A stretch of 36,929 bases of DNA from an uncultured Lysobacteraceae bacterium (GCA_937897645.1 CALCNV010000118.1:1-36929), one strand, 5' to 3'; counted from the first letter of the stretch, positions 8,196-15,982 are shown. Numbers and translations are program-made. Notes: generated from the letters alone by a model not told the origin.

Positions 8196-8846
8196 ATGCA
8201 GGACCAGGTTGCAAACGTACTATCGAGCGAGCTTGTCTCGCAGCTCGCGTTGCGTGGTGACGTCAGGTCGTATGCGCGCAATGACGTGCTTATTTCCGAA
8301 GGGGATGTGTCGGATGCGCTGTTCATCCTGGTCTCGGGGCAGCTGAAGGTCTTCAGCCAGGACGCGAAGGGACGCGAGGTCGTCTACAACGTGTTGAACG
8401 CCGGCGAGATCTTCGGCGAGATGTTCATGGACGGTGGCGTGAGGTCGGCCTCGGTGAAGGCGATGGTCGATTCGCAATGCATCCTGGTGGACGAGGTGCA
8501 TATCCGCGAGTTCATCAAGACCTATCCGGAGTTCGCGGAGTGCCTGATCCACAGCCTGATCCCGCGCCTGCGCAATGCCACGCTGATGATCAAGGAGTTG
8601 GTGTTGAGTGATGTGTACCAGCGCACGGTCACCCTGCTCAACCGGATTTCCTCGACCGAAGGCGACCTGCGCATCGTGCCGAAATCAATGACGCAACAGG
8701 AAATCGCCGACCGCGTGGGTGCTACGCGCGAGATGGTCAATCAAGTCATGAAAAAGCTTACGCAGGATGGATTGCTGGCACGGGATGGCGCGCGGCGGCT
8801 TGTGTTCAACAAGAGTTTGCCTTCGCGGTGGGAGCAGGCAGGATAG
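8196..8846 (+). CDS. CRP/FNR family transcriptional regulator
   Basis: A 216-residue protein with an N-terminal cyclic-nucleotide-binding-type beta-roll (about 10-125: DVLISEGDVSDALFILVSG, then GEIFGEMFMDGG), a long dimerisation helix, and a C-terminal winged helix-turn-helix. The recognition region is MTQQEIADRVGATREMVNQV (about 168-187). There is no cluster of N-terminal cysteines as in FNR, so an oxygen-sensing iron-sulfur form is unlikely. The ligand cannot be read from the sequence. It is probably not the family's virulence regulator Clp without further evidence. It lies between polA's neighbour and an accessory island. Confidence 0.9.
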   Translation: MQDQVANVLSSELVSQLALRGDVRSYARNDVLISEGDVSDALFILVSGQLKVFSQDAKGREVVYNVLNAGEIFGEMFMDGGVRSASVKAMVDSQCILVDEVHIREFIKTYPEFAECLIHSLIPRLRNATLMIKELVLSDVYQRTVTLLNRISSTEGDLRIVPKSMTQQEIADRVGATREMVNQVMKKLTQDGLLARDGARRLVFNKSLPSRWEQAG

Positions 8847-8930
8847 GTTTCGGGCCCTGCGCGTACGTTTGGATGGTGCCTGCTTATTTACCGCTGTTGC
8901 CACCAATACCAGTCGATATACTCCACCCGG

Positions 8931-10478
8931 ATGACCATGGAGATGGCAATGCATAAGGGATCAGGCGCAGCGTTGGTGATGGTGGCCGGCGTTGTATGCG
9001 CTGGCTTGGTTTGGGCTTCGCATGGTTTGGCCGACCTCGTCCGCCGGCCTTCCATACCAAGGGCCAGCGTTGCAATAAGCGCAGCATCCCATGCACGCCT
9101 TTGGGAAGACATGACGCCCAGCGCACCTGCACGGGCAGGCGCGACGTCCAGCGCACGCACAAGCAGTCGAGCAGGCGTCGCACCACCGTCGATGCTGACG
9201 GCACCCCTTGAGCAGCCGTCCTACTCGATGTCTGCACCGGAGTTCCTCGCGGATCCGGCGGCGGCTGTGGCGCGCTCGATCGCCGTGGGCGACGTGTCCG
9301 GCGATGGGCGGGACGACCTAGTATTCCTGTCACTGCGCTACGCACCCAACCCGACGGATAACCGCATGGAGATCTACGCCGCCTACCAGGGCGGCGATGG
9401 TCGCCTCGATGCAGCAGTCAAGATCGGAGACTCGGGCAACAATCTCTCATACCAGCTCCTGATCGCAGACTTAGACCGCGACGGTGTAGGCGACATCGCT
9501 ACCGCCACCGTCGATGGTGTCCTGTTGCTCCGCTCGAATGGCGATGGCACGTTTACGTCGAGCACGGCGATGGCTGGCGATCCCTACGACATGTTCGCGA
9601 CTGACGTCGATCGGGACGGTTACCTCGACGTTCTTGTCGACTCGAGCAACACGTCGGCCACCGTCATCCATGGCAGCGGTCGTGGCGTCATCGATCGTGT
9701 ATCGGCGCTGCCCCTGCTTTCGTCTGCGGTTCGCACGACGGGCGACGTCACGGGCGACGGCCTGGATGATTTGATTCTCGGCACAATCTTCAACAGACCG
9801 CTTGAGGAATTCCGGATCTACCCGGCACTTGCATCAGGGGGCTACGCCGCGCCGGCGGTGCTCTCCCTGCCGCTTGGTTCCAACCACACTGGAGCGCTTG
9901 CAGTCGGCGATTTCAACGGGGATGGTCGCGGCGACCTGGCGCTGGACGAAGCGAAGAATTTCGCAAATCTTCACCTGTATTTCCAAGATTCGCAGGGCAA
10001 CCTCGCGCCGCGCGTCGACATCGCCAGGCAGATAACTTCGAGTGGACCGCTCATCGCCACCGACCTCAACCGTGATGGCCGGACCGACCTGGCGATTGCA
10101 CACAGTGGATGGAGCTACATTGGTTATTACCTGCAGACGAGTACTGGCTTCATGCCCGAGACCGTCATTCAAGCCTATCAGTCGATGGGTCGAGTCAACT
10201 ATTTTGCGACAGGCGACCTCAACCATGACGGGTGTGGCGATCTGGTGGTCTCGCGGTGGAGTCAGTCGCCCGTGCTTCTGTACGGCCAAGGATGCGCCAG
10301 TCGCCCGCGCATTGCCGACTGCAGAATGCCGCCAGTCCCTATGGAAGGTTCGGGAGTTGTGGCGGCGAGCTCGGCATCTCCGCTCGCACCTCGCGGGAAC
10401 CGCGATGCGGGCGCAAACGTCAGAGAAGGCTTGGTTCGACGTGATGGTGTGCGCTCTGGACGCAATGGACACCGCTAA
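8931..10478 (+). CDS. Secreted FG-GAP/VCBS repeat protein, predicted seven-bladed propeller
   Basis: Up to 515 residues. Four in-frame ATGs lie within 8931-8951; the last (8949) has GGAG six bases upstream and gives a cleaner signal peptide (HKGSGAALVMVAGVVCAGLV). A low-complexity Ala/Ser/Arg linker (about 40-100) follows. Then come seven Asp-rich calcium-loop repeats of type GD-x-(N/D)-x-DG-xx-D at about residues 121, 180, 225, 272, 327, 378 and 429. The spacing of 45-59 residues fits a seven-bladed beta-propeller. The roughly 60-residue tail is polar and lacks a sorting signal that I recognise. Such domains bind calcium and mediate adhesion or carbohydrate contact; no catalytic domain is seen. 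It appears somewhat less GC-rich than its neighbours. Confidence 0.85.
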   Translation: MTMEMAMHKGSGAALVMVAGVVCAGLVWASHGLADLVRRPSIPRASVAISAASHARLWEDMTPSAPARAGATSSARTSSRAGVAPPSMLTAPLEQPSYSMSAPEFLADPAAAVARSIAVGDVSGDGRDDLVFLSLRYAPNPTDNRMEIYAAYQGGDGRLDAAVKIGDSGNNLSYQLLIADLDRDGVGDIATATVDGVLLLRSNGDGTFTSSTAMAGDPYDMFATDVDRDGYLDVLVDSSNTSATVIHGSGRGVIDRVSALPLLSSAVRTTGDVTGDGLDDLILGTIFNRPLEEFRIYPALASGGYAAPAVLSLPLGSNHTGALAVGDFNGDGRGDLALDEAKNFANLHLYFQDSQGNLAPRVDIARQITSSGPLIATDLNRDGRTDLAIAHSGWSYIGYYLQTSTGFMPETVIQAYQSMGRVNYFATGDLNHDGCGDLVVSRWSQSPVLLYGQGCASRPRIADCRMPPVPMEGSGVVAASSASPLAPRGNRDAGANVREGLVRRDGVRSGRNGHR

Positions 10479-10523
10479 GACATCCAGGAGTTCGTCAAGC
10501 CGCAAGAAAAACGGAGCAGATGC

Positions 10524-10546
10524 GACTCACGCCGAGTCATTTTTTT
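10524..10546 (+). terminator. Rho-independent terminator after the FG-GAP gene
   Basis: GACTC-ACGCC-GAGTC (10524-10538) followed by A and seven T (10540-10546), 46 bases after the FG-GAP stop. The stem is only 5 bp, but the T tract is strong. Confidence 0.65.
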
Positions 10547-10570
10547 AGCGGCAGGGTAGAAACGATGCGC

Positions 10571-10590
10571 CATTGAAATCCATTTCAATG
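10571..10590. promoter_or_regulatory. Palindromic operator-like site CATTGAAAT-N2-ATTTCAATG
   Basis: A perfect 9-bp inverted repeat with a two-base centre, 25 bases after the terminator. The half-site (A/G)TTTCAAT recurs at 10843-10850 and, in the other orientation, at 10908-10915, all in the same non-coding stretch. This suggests a binding site for a dimeric regulator. Confidence 0.4.
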
Positions 10591-10805
10591 TGTTTCTTCC
10601 AAGAAAAATCCGCTGTATTCGTATCAACCATTACCCATCCCCCATCTATCTAATCCTGCTTTCTCTTGTTTTCCAAAGTCCCTTCACCCCATGCCCATCA
10701 TCGCTTCCCTGCGAATCCCATTGGACCGACTTGGTCATCGCTCAGCCAATGGCTGGACATTCATGTATTCCGCCGTGCGCTGCAAGCGCGATTTGATGTG
10801 CTCTT

Positions 10806-10822
10806 TGACAGCATTGCTGTCA
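10806..10822. promoter_or_regulatory. Operator-like palindrome 1 (TGACAGCA-T-TGCTGTCA)
   Basis: A perfect 8-bp inverted repeat around one central base. The inner 15 bases match the site at 10890-10904 at 13 positions. A TTGACA (10805-10810) overlaps the left arm, but no good -10 follows at the proper distance. It is a likely binding site for the XRE-type regulator encoded at 10980. Confidence 0.45.
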
Positions 10823-10889
10823 CCTGCTTTTTGACCATTTCCGTTTCAATGAGTTAGCGAGTGTTGGCAGCAGAACTGTGCGAGCTGAC

Positions 10890-10904
10890 GACAATATTGC
10901 TGTC
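10890..10904. promoter_or_regulatory. Operator-like palindrome 2 (GACAATATTGCTGTC)
   Basis: A near-copy of the site centred at 10814. The centres are 83 bases apart, close to eight helical turns, which would place two bound dimers on one face of the DNA. It lies 75 bases before the regulator ATG, where autoregulation would act. Confidence 0.45.
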
Positions 10905-10979
10905 CTGATTGAAATGTGTGCAGTGGCTCCATGCTCATCGCGTACGCTAGCCTTGCTGTTCGCGAAGGAGTAGATAAGC

Positions 10980-11372
10980 ATGAAGCTTGGCATGCGCATC
11001 CGCGTGGTTCGACAAAGCTTGAAAATCTCACAATCAGCCTTGGCTGAACGGCTGCATGTAAGCCGCAGCGCGGTTTCCAACTGGGAGGGTGCATTGGCGG
11101 TTCCCACTGCAGGGAACTTGCTCATGCTGGCAGAGCTTGCGGATGTTTCATTCGAATGGCTCGCGCTCAATCGCGGCAGCATGAAGCTGGCGCCGAACAA
11201 CCACCCCATCCCGGCCGTGGACGCTTTGTTGATTTACGAACCAGACGAATTGCAACTGATACAGGCGTATCGCAATGCGCGCGGACGGCAAAAGCTGAAG
11301 ATCCTGGAATTTTCCGAGGCCCATGCGTCCAAGCTGCATGGCACGCAGGATTCTCCAAAGCGAAGTGCTTGA
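10980..11372 (+). CDS. XRE/Cro-CI family DNA-binding regulator
   Basis: A 130-residue protein preceded by AAGGAG nine bases before the ATG. The N-terminal helix-turn-helix domain (about residues 5-62) is typical: RIRVVRQSLKISQSALAERL, then VSRSAVSNWEGALAVPTAGN and LLMLAELADVSFEWLALNRG. The C-terminal half is charged and helical (YEPDELQLIQAYRNAR, then GRQKLKILEFSE), probably for dimerisation, with no peptidase or ligand domain. The paired palindromes upstream suggest autoregulation. Its target may be itself and perhaps the FG-GAP gene. No toxin-like partner gene is adjacent. Confidence 0.85.
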   Translation: MKLGMRIRVVRQSLKISQSALAERLHVSRSAVSNWEGALAVPTAGNLLMLAELADVSFEWLALNRGSMKLAPNNHPIPAVDALLIYEPDELQLIQAYRNARGRQKLKILEFSEAHASKLHGTQDSPKRSA

Positions 11373-11425
11373 AGTCCGGCCGTGGCAGTAGTCGGCATCA
11401 TCGCATCCTCCCGTAGCTTACGGCT

Positions 11426-12049
11426 TCATAGGCGATTCCAGCCCAACCCCTCGCCACGCCGGTAATAAACCGCCACCGCGCGTCCGTACAGGTCCTCTGC
11501 CCGGACCAGACCGAAGAAGCGGCCATCCACGCTGTTGCCGCGTGCATCGCCCAGCATCAGCACCTGGCCTTGCGGGATGACGAGTCCGTGGATATCGGGG
11601 CCGCCGCCGTGGCTGAGGTTGAGCGTGGCGCGGTGGTGGCGGAAGACTTCGGTGTCGTCCGCTTCCAGTGTGGCCATGGCCACGCCGTTGATCGACAGCC
11701 TGCCGTCCACCAGTTCCACTGCATCGCCGGCCACGGCGGCCACACGCTTGATCAGGCGGGTGCCGTCCTGTGGTGACGCGAACACGGCGATATCGCCGCG
11801 TTGCGGCGTGCCGGTTTCCATCAACTTCAACTCGGTAAACGGAAGGCGCAATCCATAGGCGCGCATGTCAACGGCAACGCGGTCACCTATCTGCAGCGTG
11901 TGTTCCATCGAACCGGACGGCACATTGTAATGGTTGGCAAACGAATCGCGTGCGGCCAGCAGCAACACCAGCATCGCCGCGATCTGCGGAAGCTCGCGGC
12001 GCAGCCAGCGCCTGGGCGCGGTGTGTGCGGGCGTGGGTTGCTGCGACAT
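11426..12049 (-). CDS. lepB: Signal peptidase I, short form
   Basis: A 207-residue protein from the ATG at 12049 (MSQQPTPAH). A longer in-frame extension upstream runs through an intergenic repeat and is not believed. One hydrophobic anchor (about residues 21-36) is followed by the catalytic Ser47 in VPSGSMEHTLQIGD and general-base Lys101 in RLIKRVAAVAGD. The box D signature MLGDARGNSVDGRFFG is also clear. It cleaves signal peptides from exported proteins at the outer face of the inner membrane. It is shorter than the main LepB of gammaproteobacteria, which has two anchors and lies beside lepA, so this is probably a second, accessory copy. Confidence 0.9.
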   Translation of the reverse strand: MSQQPTPAHTAPRRWLRRELPQIAAMLVLLLAARDSFANHYNVPSGSMEHTLQIGDRVAVDMRAYGLRLPFTELKLMETGTPQRGDIAVFASPQDGTRLIKRVAAVAGDAVELVDGRLSINGVAMATLEADDTEVFRHHRATLNLSHGGGPDIHGLVIPQGQVLMLGDARGNSVDGRFFGLVRAEDLYGRAVAVYYRRGEGLGWNRL

Positions 12050-12211
12050 AGGGCGGCTCCGGGCGAGATTCACACGAGTAACCCACGTAACCCGCCCTTT
12101 CCGCATATGCCAACGGTCACGATGCGTGTAATCCGTATCCCTGCGCCATCGGTCGCCACCAGTCATTGGAGTCCTGACGTATCGAGCCAGTACGTGGGGC
12201 AACCCGAATTC

Positions 12212-12280
12212 CGTAGCGCCGAGCTTGCTCGGCTGTTGTTGGCATCTTGCGAAGTGCAGCCGAACAAGCTCGGCGCTACG
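12212..12280. repeat. Paired 24-base inverted repeat upstream of the signal peptidase gene
   Basis: Arms 12212-12235 and 12257-12280 differ at one position. Each contains CGTAGCGCCGAGCTTG and an inner small palindrome. It is a different sequence family from the GTAGGAGC elements. It lies in the 378-base gap 12050-12427, which holds this repeat, the next one and probably the lepB promoter, but no gene. Confidence 0.85.
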
Positions 12281-12331
12281 AATACTGGCTCCATCGGCTC
12301 TACCCATATTCACTCGACAAGCCAGACAAAC

Positions 12332-12383
12332 AAAACGGGGGCAGAGTATCTTTTTTTCGGAAAATGTACTCTGACCGCGTTTT
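12332..12383. repeat. Inverted repeat with CAGAGTA/TACTCTG arms and T-rich loop
   Basis: Seventeen-base arms (12332-12348 and 12367-12383) begin AAAACG and end CAGAGTA, with two mismatches, around an 18-base loop rich in T and A. I recall similar AACGGGGTCAGAGTAC-type palindromes as common intergenic repeats in many Xanthomonadaceae. It could also act as a hairpin terminator. Confidence 0.75.
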
Positions 12384-12405
12384 CGGCACGCCGGTGGATG
12401 GCGAT

Positions 12406-12427
12406 GGTGGGCCGAGGCCCACCCTAC
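12406..12427. repeat. GGTGGGCC/GGCCCACC palindrome abutting the NTF2-like gene's stop
   Basis: GGTGGGCC-GA-GGCCCACC followed by CTAC and then the TAA stop (on the minus strand) of the next gene. In the sense of that gene this is stop, GTAG, then the hairpin. The same arrangement occurs at the uvrD stop (13118-13139). Confidence 0.8.
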
Positions 12428-12874
12428 TTACTGCGGGGTCGCGCGCGGCTTGCTGTGCCACAAGGCGTTGACGATGATCCATTTTCCGTCGAATCGCCCC
12501 ATGTGGAAATGATCGACGAACCACGGCGTTTCCAGCCGCACCGCTGCGGTCTCGGCGGTGACATCGAGCACGCGGCAGCTGCGGTTCCATTGCTCCTTCG
12601 GCGTCTTCAAGGCGCCCCGCCGCGTCAGTTCGACCAGCTCGTCCTTCGACATGCGACGCAGGCCCAGCCGCTCGTACGGCGTGTCGCCGATGACCGCGCG
12701 CTTGGCGAGATCCGGATGCAGGGCACGCGCGACGCGTTGTGGGTCGCCTTCAAGTTGGCCATCTACATAGTCGTAGCAAGTGGCTTCGATGGCGGCGAGG
12801 GTGGCTGCGTCGGCACTGTTTGCAACAGGAGTGGTTGCCGCAGCGATTGCAAGTATCAGGGAAAGGGTCGACAT
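12428..12874 (-). CDS. Secreted NTF2-like protein (putative lumazine-binding family)
   Basis: A 148-residue protein with a signal peptide (MSTLSLILAIAAATTPVANS), so probably periplasmic. The mature part is a single NTF2-like cone. The opening helix carries YDYVDGQLEGDPQRVARALH; PDLAKR and the closing VDHFHMGRFDGKWIIVNALW are characteristic of the 'putative lumazine-binding' family. Despite the family name no enzymatic or ligand function is established. It follows uvrD on the same strand after a 265-base repeat-filled gap (12875-13139), so it is probably transcribed separately. Confidence 0.8.
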   Translation of the reverse strand: MSTLSLILAIAAATTPVANSADAATLAAIEATCYDYVDGQLEGDPQRVARALHPDLAKRAVIGDTPYERLGLRRMSKDELVELTRRGALKTPKEQWNRSCRVLDVTAETAAVRLETPWFVDHFHMGRFDGKWIIVNALWHSKPRATPQ

Positions 12875-12934
12875 GAAGGCCTCGCAGTATGCGGTTGGTG
12901 AGAACGTTGAAATGAAGCGCCTGGGGTGGGTCTT

Positions 12935-13072
12935 GTAGGCGGGGTTGGTTTCTCCAACCCAGCATCACGAGGTCTTGTGCCAACGGCGCTGGGTTGGTGG
13001 AGCTAACCCAGCCTACGGACCTGCAGAGCTCATAGGATGGGTTGAGACAAAGCTCGTAGGGTGGGCTTAAGC
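12935..13072. repeat. Cluster of TGGGTT/AACCCA repeat modules
   Basis: Units at 12935-12963 and 12988-13016 are inverted relatives. One reads GTAGGCGGGGTTGG and the other ends AACCCAGCCTAC. Diverged modules follow (CATAGGATGGGTTGAG near 13031, GTAGGGTGGGCTTAAG near 13051). The 12875-13139 gap therefore consists largely of repeat pieces and holds no gene. Confidence 0.7.
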
Positions 13073-13117
13073 ACACCGCTCTGCGTTCCGGGAACTGTAC
13101 CTCCGATAGAGGGCAAC

Positions 13118-13139
13118 GGTGGGCCTAGGCCCACCCTAC
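13118..13139. repeat. GGTGGGCC/GGCCCACC palindrome abutting the uvrD stop
   Basis: GGTGGGCC-TA-GGCCCACC, then CTAC, then the minus-strand TGA of uvrD. It has the same four-base spacing to the stop codon as the copy at 12406-12427. It may serve as a transcription-end hairpin. Confidence 0.8.
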
Positions 13140-15317
13140 TCACATCACCTGCAGGTTCGCGTACGCCAGCACCAGCCACTTGCTGCCTTCGTCGTCGAAG
13201 TTCACCTGCACGCGCGCGTGGGCGCCGTTGCCTTCGTAGTCGGTGACGACGCCCATGCCAAACTTGGGATGCTGCACGTTGGCGCCCAGCTTGAGCGGCG
13301 GTGCTTCGATGGGGGCGTGGCCGGTGCTGCGCGGCGCGATGCCGTAGCTGGTGCGCACGGGCGCGGCCTTGGGGCGTACGTCGTGCAACAGCGGTTGCGG
13401 AATCTCGCGCAGGAAACGCGACGGGATGTTGTAGTTGTCCTGGCCGTGGATGCGGCGGCTTTCTGCATAGCTGATGACCAGCTTCTGGCGGGCGCGGGTG
13501 ATGCCCACGTAGGCGAGGCGTCGCTCCTCTTCCAGGCGTCCGCTTTCGTCCATCGACTTGCTGCTGGGGAACAGGCCTTCTTCCAGCCCGCCCAGGAACA
13601 CGATGGGAAACTCCAGGCCTTTCGCCGAATGCAGCGTCATCAACTGCACGCCGTCCTCGTCCGCCTGCGCCTGCCCTTCACCCGCTTCCAGCGATGCGTA
13701 CGCAAGGAACGCGACCAGGTCGCTCATGCCCGCAGTCTCTTCCTCGTCACGACGCACGAAGCGCGACGCCACGGACACGAGTTCATCCAGGTTGTCGGTG
13801 CGCGAATCCAGCTGGCCCTTGCTTTCGTTGAGATAGAACTCGCGCAGGCCGGAACGCATCAACACGTGGTCGATCTTGTCCTTGAGTTCCAGGTCCACGA
13901 CTTCCGCGGACAAGGCTTCGATCAAGCTGATGAACCCGGCCAGCGCATTGCGCGCACGGCCGGCGAGTTCATTGCTGATGGAAAGTTCACGCGCGGATTC
14001 GAACAGCGATTGCGACAGCGAACGCGCGCGCTTGCGCACTTCGTCCAGGGTGCGATCGCCAATGCCGCGCGTCGGCGTATTGACCGCGCGTTCGAACGCC
14101 GCGTCATCGGCGCGGTTGCCGACCAGGCGCAGGTAGGCGAGCGTGTCCTTGATCTCGGCGCGCTCGAAGAAGCGCATGCCGCCATACACGCGGAACGGAA
14201 CGCGCGGCTCGGCCTGCAGGCGTTCTTCGAATGCGCGTGACTGCGCGTTGCTGCGGTACAGGATGGCGCAGTCGCCGTAGCTGCCACCGTCGCGCACCCA
14301 TTGGCGGATGCGTTCGACCACGAAACTGGCTTCGTCGATCTCGTTGTAGGCGGCGTACAGGTCGATGCTTTCGCCGTCGCCGCTGTCGGTCCACAGCTGC
14401 TTGCCGATGCGGTCCGGGTTGTGCGCGATCACCGCATTGGCCGCGCCCAGGATGTTGGCGGTGGAACGGTAGTTCTGTTCCAGGCGGATGGTCTGCGCGC
14501 TGCTGAAATCCTTGAGGAAACGCTGCACGTTCTCCACTTTCGCGCCGCGCCAGCCGTATATGGCCTGGTCGTCGTCACCGACCACGAACACATGGCCCGT
14601 GTCGCCGGCGAGCAGGCGGATGAAGCCGTACTGGATGGCGTTGGTGTCCTGGAATTCGTCCACCAGGATTTCGCGGAAGCGCGCGCGGTAGTGGTTGAGC
14701 AACGCCGGGTTGTCGCGCAACAGCTCATGCGCGCGCAGCAGCAGTTCGGCGAAGTCCACCAGGCCGGCGCGATCGCAGCGTTCCTGGTACAGCGCGTAGG
14801 CGCGACGCAGCGTATCGGTCCACTGGTCGTCGCCGGGCTGGATGTGTTCGGCGCGGCGGCCTTCGTCTTTCTGTGCGTTGATCCACCACGCGATCTGGCG
14901 CGGCGGGAAGCGCGCTTCGTCCAGTTCCATCTGCTGCACCACGCGCTTGACCAGTCGCAACTGGTCGTCGGAGTCCAGCACCTGGAAACTTTCCGGCAGC
15001 TTGGCTTCCTGCCAGTGCAGGCGCAGCAGGCGATGCGCCAGGCCGTGGAAGGTGCCGATCCACATGCCGCGGCTTCCGTTGCGCAACTGCAGGTCGGTGC
15101 GGTGGCGCATTTCGCCCGCCGCCTTGTTGGTGAAGGTGACGGCGAGGATGCCGTGCACGGGCACGCCGTGCACTTCGTTCAACCAGGCGATGCGATGCGT
15201 CAACACGCGGGTCTTGCCGGAACCGGCGCCCGCAAGCACGAGGTAATGCCCCGGCGCAGCGGACACGGCTTCGCGCTGCGCGGGGTTCAGTTCATCGAGT
15301 AGGTGGGAGACATCCAC
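13140..15317 (-). CDS. uvrD: DNA helicase II (UvrD, superfamily 1A)
   Basis: A 725-residue 3'-5' helicase, close to the E. coli length (720). Motif I is GAGSGKT (about residues 30-36). The others are motif II VDEFQDTN, motif III DDDQAIYGWRGA, motif IV EQNYRS, motif V LMTLHSAKGLEFP and motif VI YVGITRARQKL. The C-terminal tail carries the Tudor-like KLGANVQHPKFGMGVVTDYE segment that UvrD and PcrA use for RNA polymerase contact. It unwinds DNA after mismatch and nucleotide excision incision. Rep is the main alternative, but the C-terminal Tudor-like domain favours UvrD. The gene ends at a repeat palindrome. Confidence 0.96.
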   Translation of the reverse strand: MDVSHLLDELNPAQREAVSAAPGHYLVLAGAGSGKTRVLTHRIAWLNEVHGVPVHGILAVTFTNKAAGEMRHRTDLQLRNGSRGMWIGTFHGLAHRLLRLHWQEAKLPESFQVLDSDDQLRLVKRVVQQMELDEARFPPRQIAWWINAQKDEGRRAEHIQPGDDQWTDTLRRAYALYQERCDRAGLVDFAELLLRAHELLRDNPALLNHYRARFREILVDEFQDTNAIQYGFIRLLAGDTGHVFVVGDDDQAIYGWRGAKVENVQRFLKDFSSAQTIRLEQNYRSTANILGAANAVIAHNPDRIGKQLWTDSGDGESIDLYAAYNEIDEASFVVERIRQWVRDGGSYGDCAILYRSNAQSRAFEERLQAEPRVPFRVYGGMRFFERAEIKDTLAYLRLVGNRADDAAFERAVNTPTRGIGDRTLDEVRKRARSLSQSLFESARELSISNELAGRARNALAGFISLIEALSAEVVDLELKDKIDHVLMRSGLREFYLNESKGQLDSRTDNLDELVSVASRFVRRDEEETAGMSDLVAFLAYASLEAGEGQAQADEDGVQLMTLHSAKGLEFPIVFLGGLEEGLFPSSKSMDESGRLEEERRLAYVGITRARQKLVISYAESRRIHGQDNYNIPSRFLREIPQPLLHDVRPKAAPVRTSYGIAPRSTGHAPIEAPPLKLGANVQHPKFGMGVVTDYEGNGAHARVQVNFDDEGSKWLVLAYANLQVM

Positions 15318-15370
15318 GCGGTTATTTTACGCTGCGTCGTACGCAGGCATCGGGATCGACCAAAGTGGAA

Positions 15371-15982
15371 TCAATGTCCGCCCTTGGGCTTGCTGGTGAC
15401 GTGGGTCATCAATCGGTCGGTATAGGCGATGCCGATGGCCGACAGGATGAATACACAGTGGATGATGGTTTGCCACATCACGCCTGCTTCGGTGAATTTG
15501 CTGCCTTGCGCACCCAGGTCGCCGACTTCGATGAACGTTTTCAGCAGGTGGATGGAGGAGATGCCGATGATCGCCATGGCCAGTTTCACCTTCAGCATGC
15601 TGGCGTTGACGTGGCTCAGCCACTCCGGCTGGTCCGGATGTCCTTCCAGGCGCAAGCGCGACACGAAGGTCTCGTAGCCACCCACGATCACCATCATCAG
15701 CAGGTTGGAGATCATGACCACGTCGATCAGGCCCAGCACGATCAGCATGATCGCCACTTCGGCGCTGGGCAGGCCGGCGGCGGCATCAGCGGCCTTTTCG
15801 GCTTCGCCGCTGTGCAGGAACACTTCGCTGACCAGATGCACCAGCTCGACTCCGAACTGCCACACATAGACGGCCTGCGCCACGATCAGGCCCAGGTACA
15901 GCGGCAGCTGCAGCCAGCGCGAGGCGAAGATCAGCGAGGAAAGCGGGCCAAGGCGGTGCGGGTCGTTGGGCGACATGGGCAT
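15371..15982 (-). CDS. YqhA/UPF0114 family membrane protein
   Basis: A 203-residue protein with hydrophobic segments near residues 14-48, 78-105 and 135-150, and a final one near 170-190. The sequence around GLIDVVMISNLLMMVIVGGYETFVSRL and KLAMAIIGISSIHLLKTF is typical of the UPF0114/YqhA family of inner-membrane proteins. Their function is unknown, although a channel-like fold has been proposed. Starts at 15982 or 15976 (MSPNDPH) are both possible. It is downstream of the divergent GST gene and follows uvrD's start after 53 bases, on the same strand as uvrD. Confidence 0.88.
   Translation of the reverse strand: MPMSPNDPHRLGPLSSLIFASRWLQLPLYLGLIVAQAVYVWQFGVELVHLVSEVFLHSGEAEKAADAAAGLPSAEVAIMLIVLGLIDVVMISNLLMMVIVGGYETFVSRLRLEGHPDQPEWLSHVNASMLKVKLAMAIIGISSIHLLKTFIEVGDLGAQGSKFTEAGVMWQTIIHCVFILSAIGIAYTDRLMTHVTSKPKGGH

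Larger units (their letters stand above)
10547..10979. other. AT-richer regulatory stretch upstream of the XRE gene
   Basis: Over 430 bases without a convincing gene and visibly poorer in GC than the chromosome around it. It holds a 20-base palindrome (10571-10590), two near-identical operator-like palindromes (10806-10822 and 10890-10904), extra half-sites of the first palindrome (10843-10850, 10908-10915) and the AAGGAG ribosome-binding site (10965-10970) of the regulator gene. The small open frames here have neither coding character nor good starts. Confidence 0.6.

Noticed and set aside
10455..10550. Frameshift in the C-terminal tail of the FG-GAP protein
   Set aside because: No alternative frame continues the propeller repeats, and seven repeats already complete a plausible propeller. 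The tail may simply be variable.
10590..10796. 68-residue frame in the AT-richer gap as a small gene
   Set aside because: No ribosome-binding site, irregular composition (many Pro/Ser/Ile), and it overlaps what appears to be regulatory DNA.
10980..11372. XRE gene as antitoxin of a toxin-antitoxin pair
   Set aside because: No small toxin-like gene overlaps or adjoins it. The downstream gene is a convergent signal peptidase.
11411..11423. CCGTA-GCT-TACGG hairpin between the XRE and signal peptidase genes as a terminator
   Set aside because: The 5-bp stem has no T tract and could occur by chance in a short gap.
12050..12313. Upstream extension of the signal peptidase frame to 12313
   Set aside because: It runs through an intergenic inverted repeat and has no family-like sequence. 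The ATG at 12049 gives a normal short signal peptidase I.
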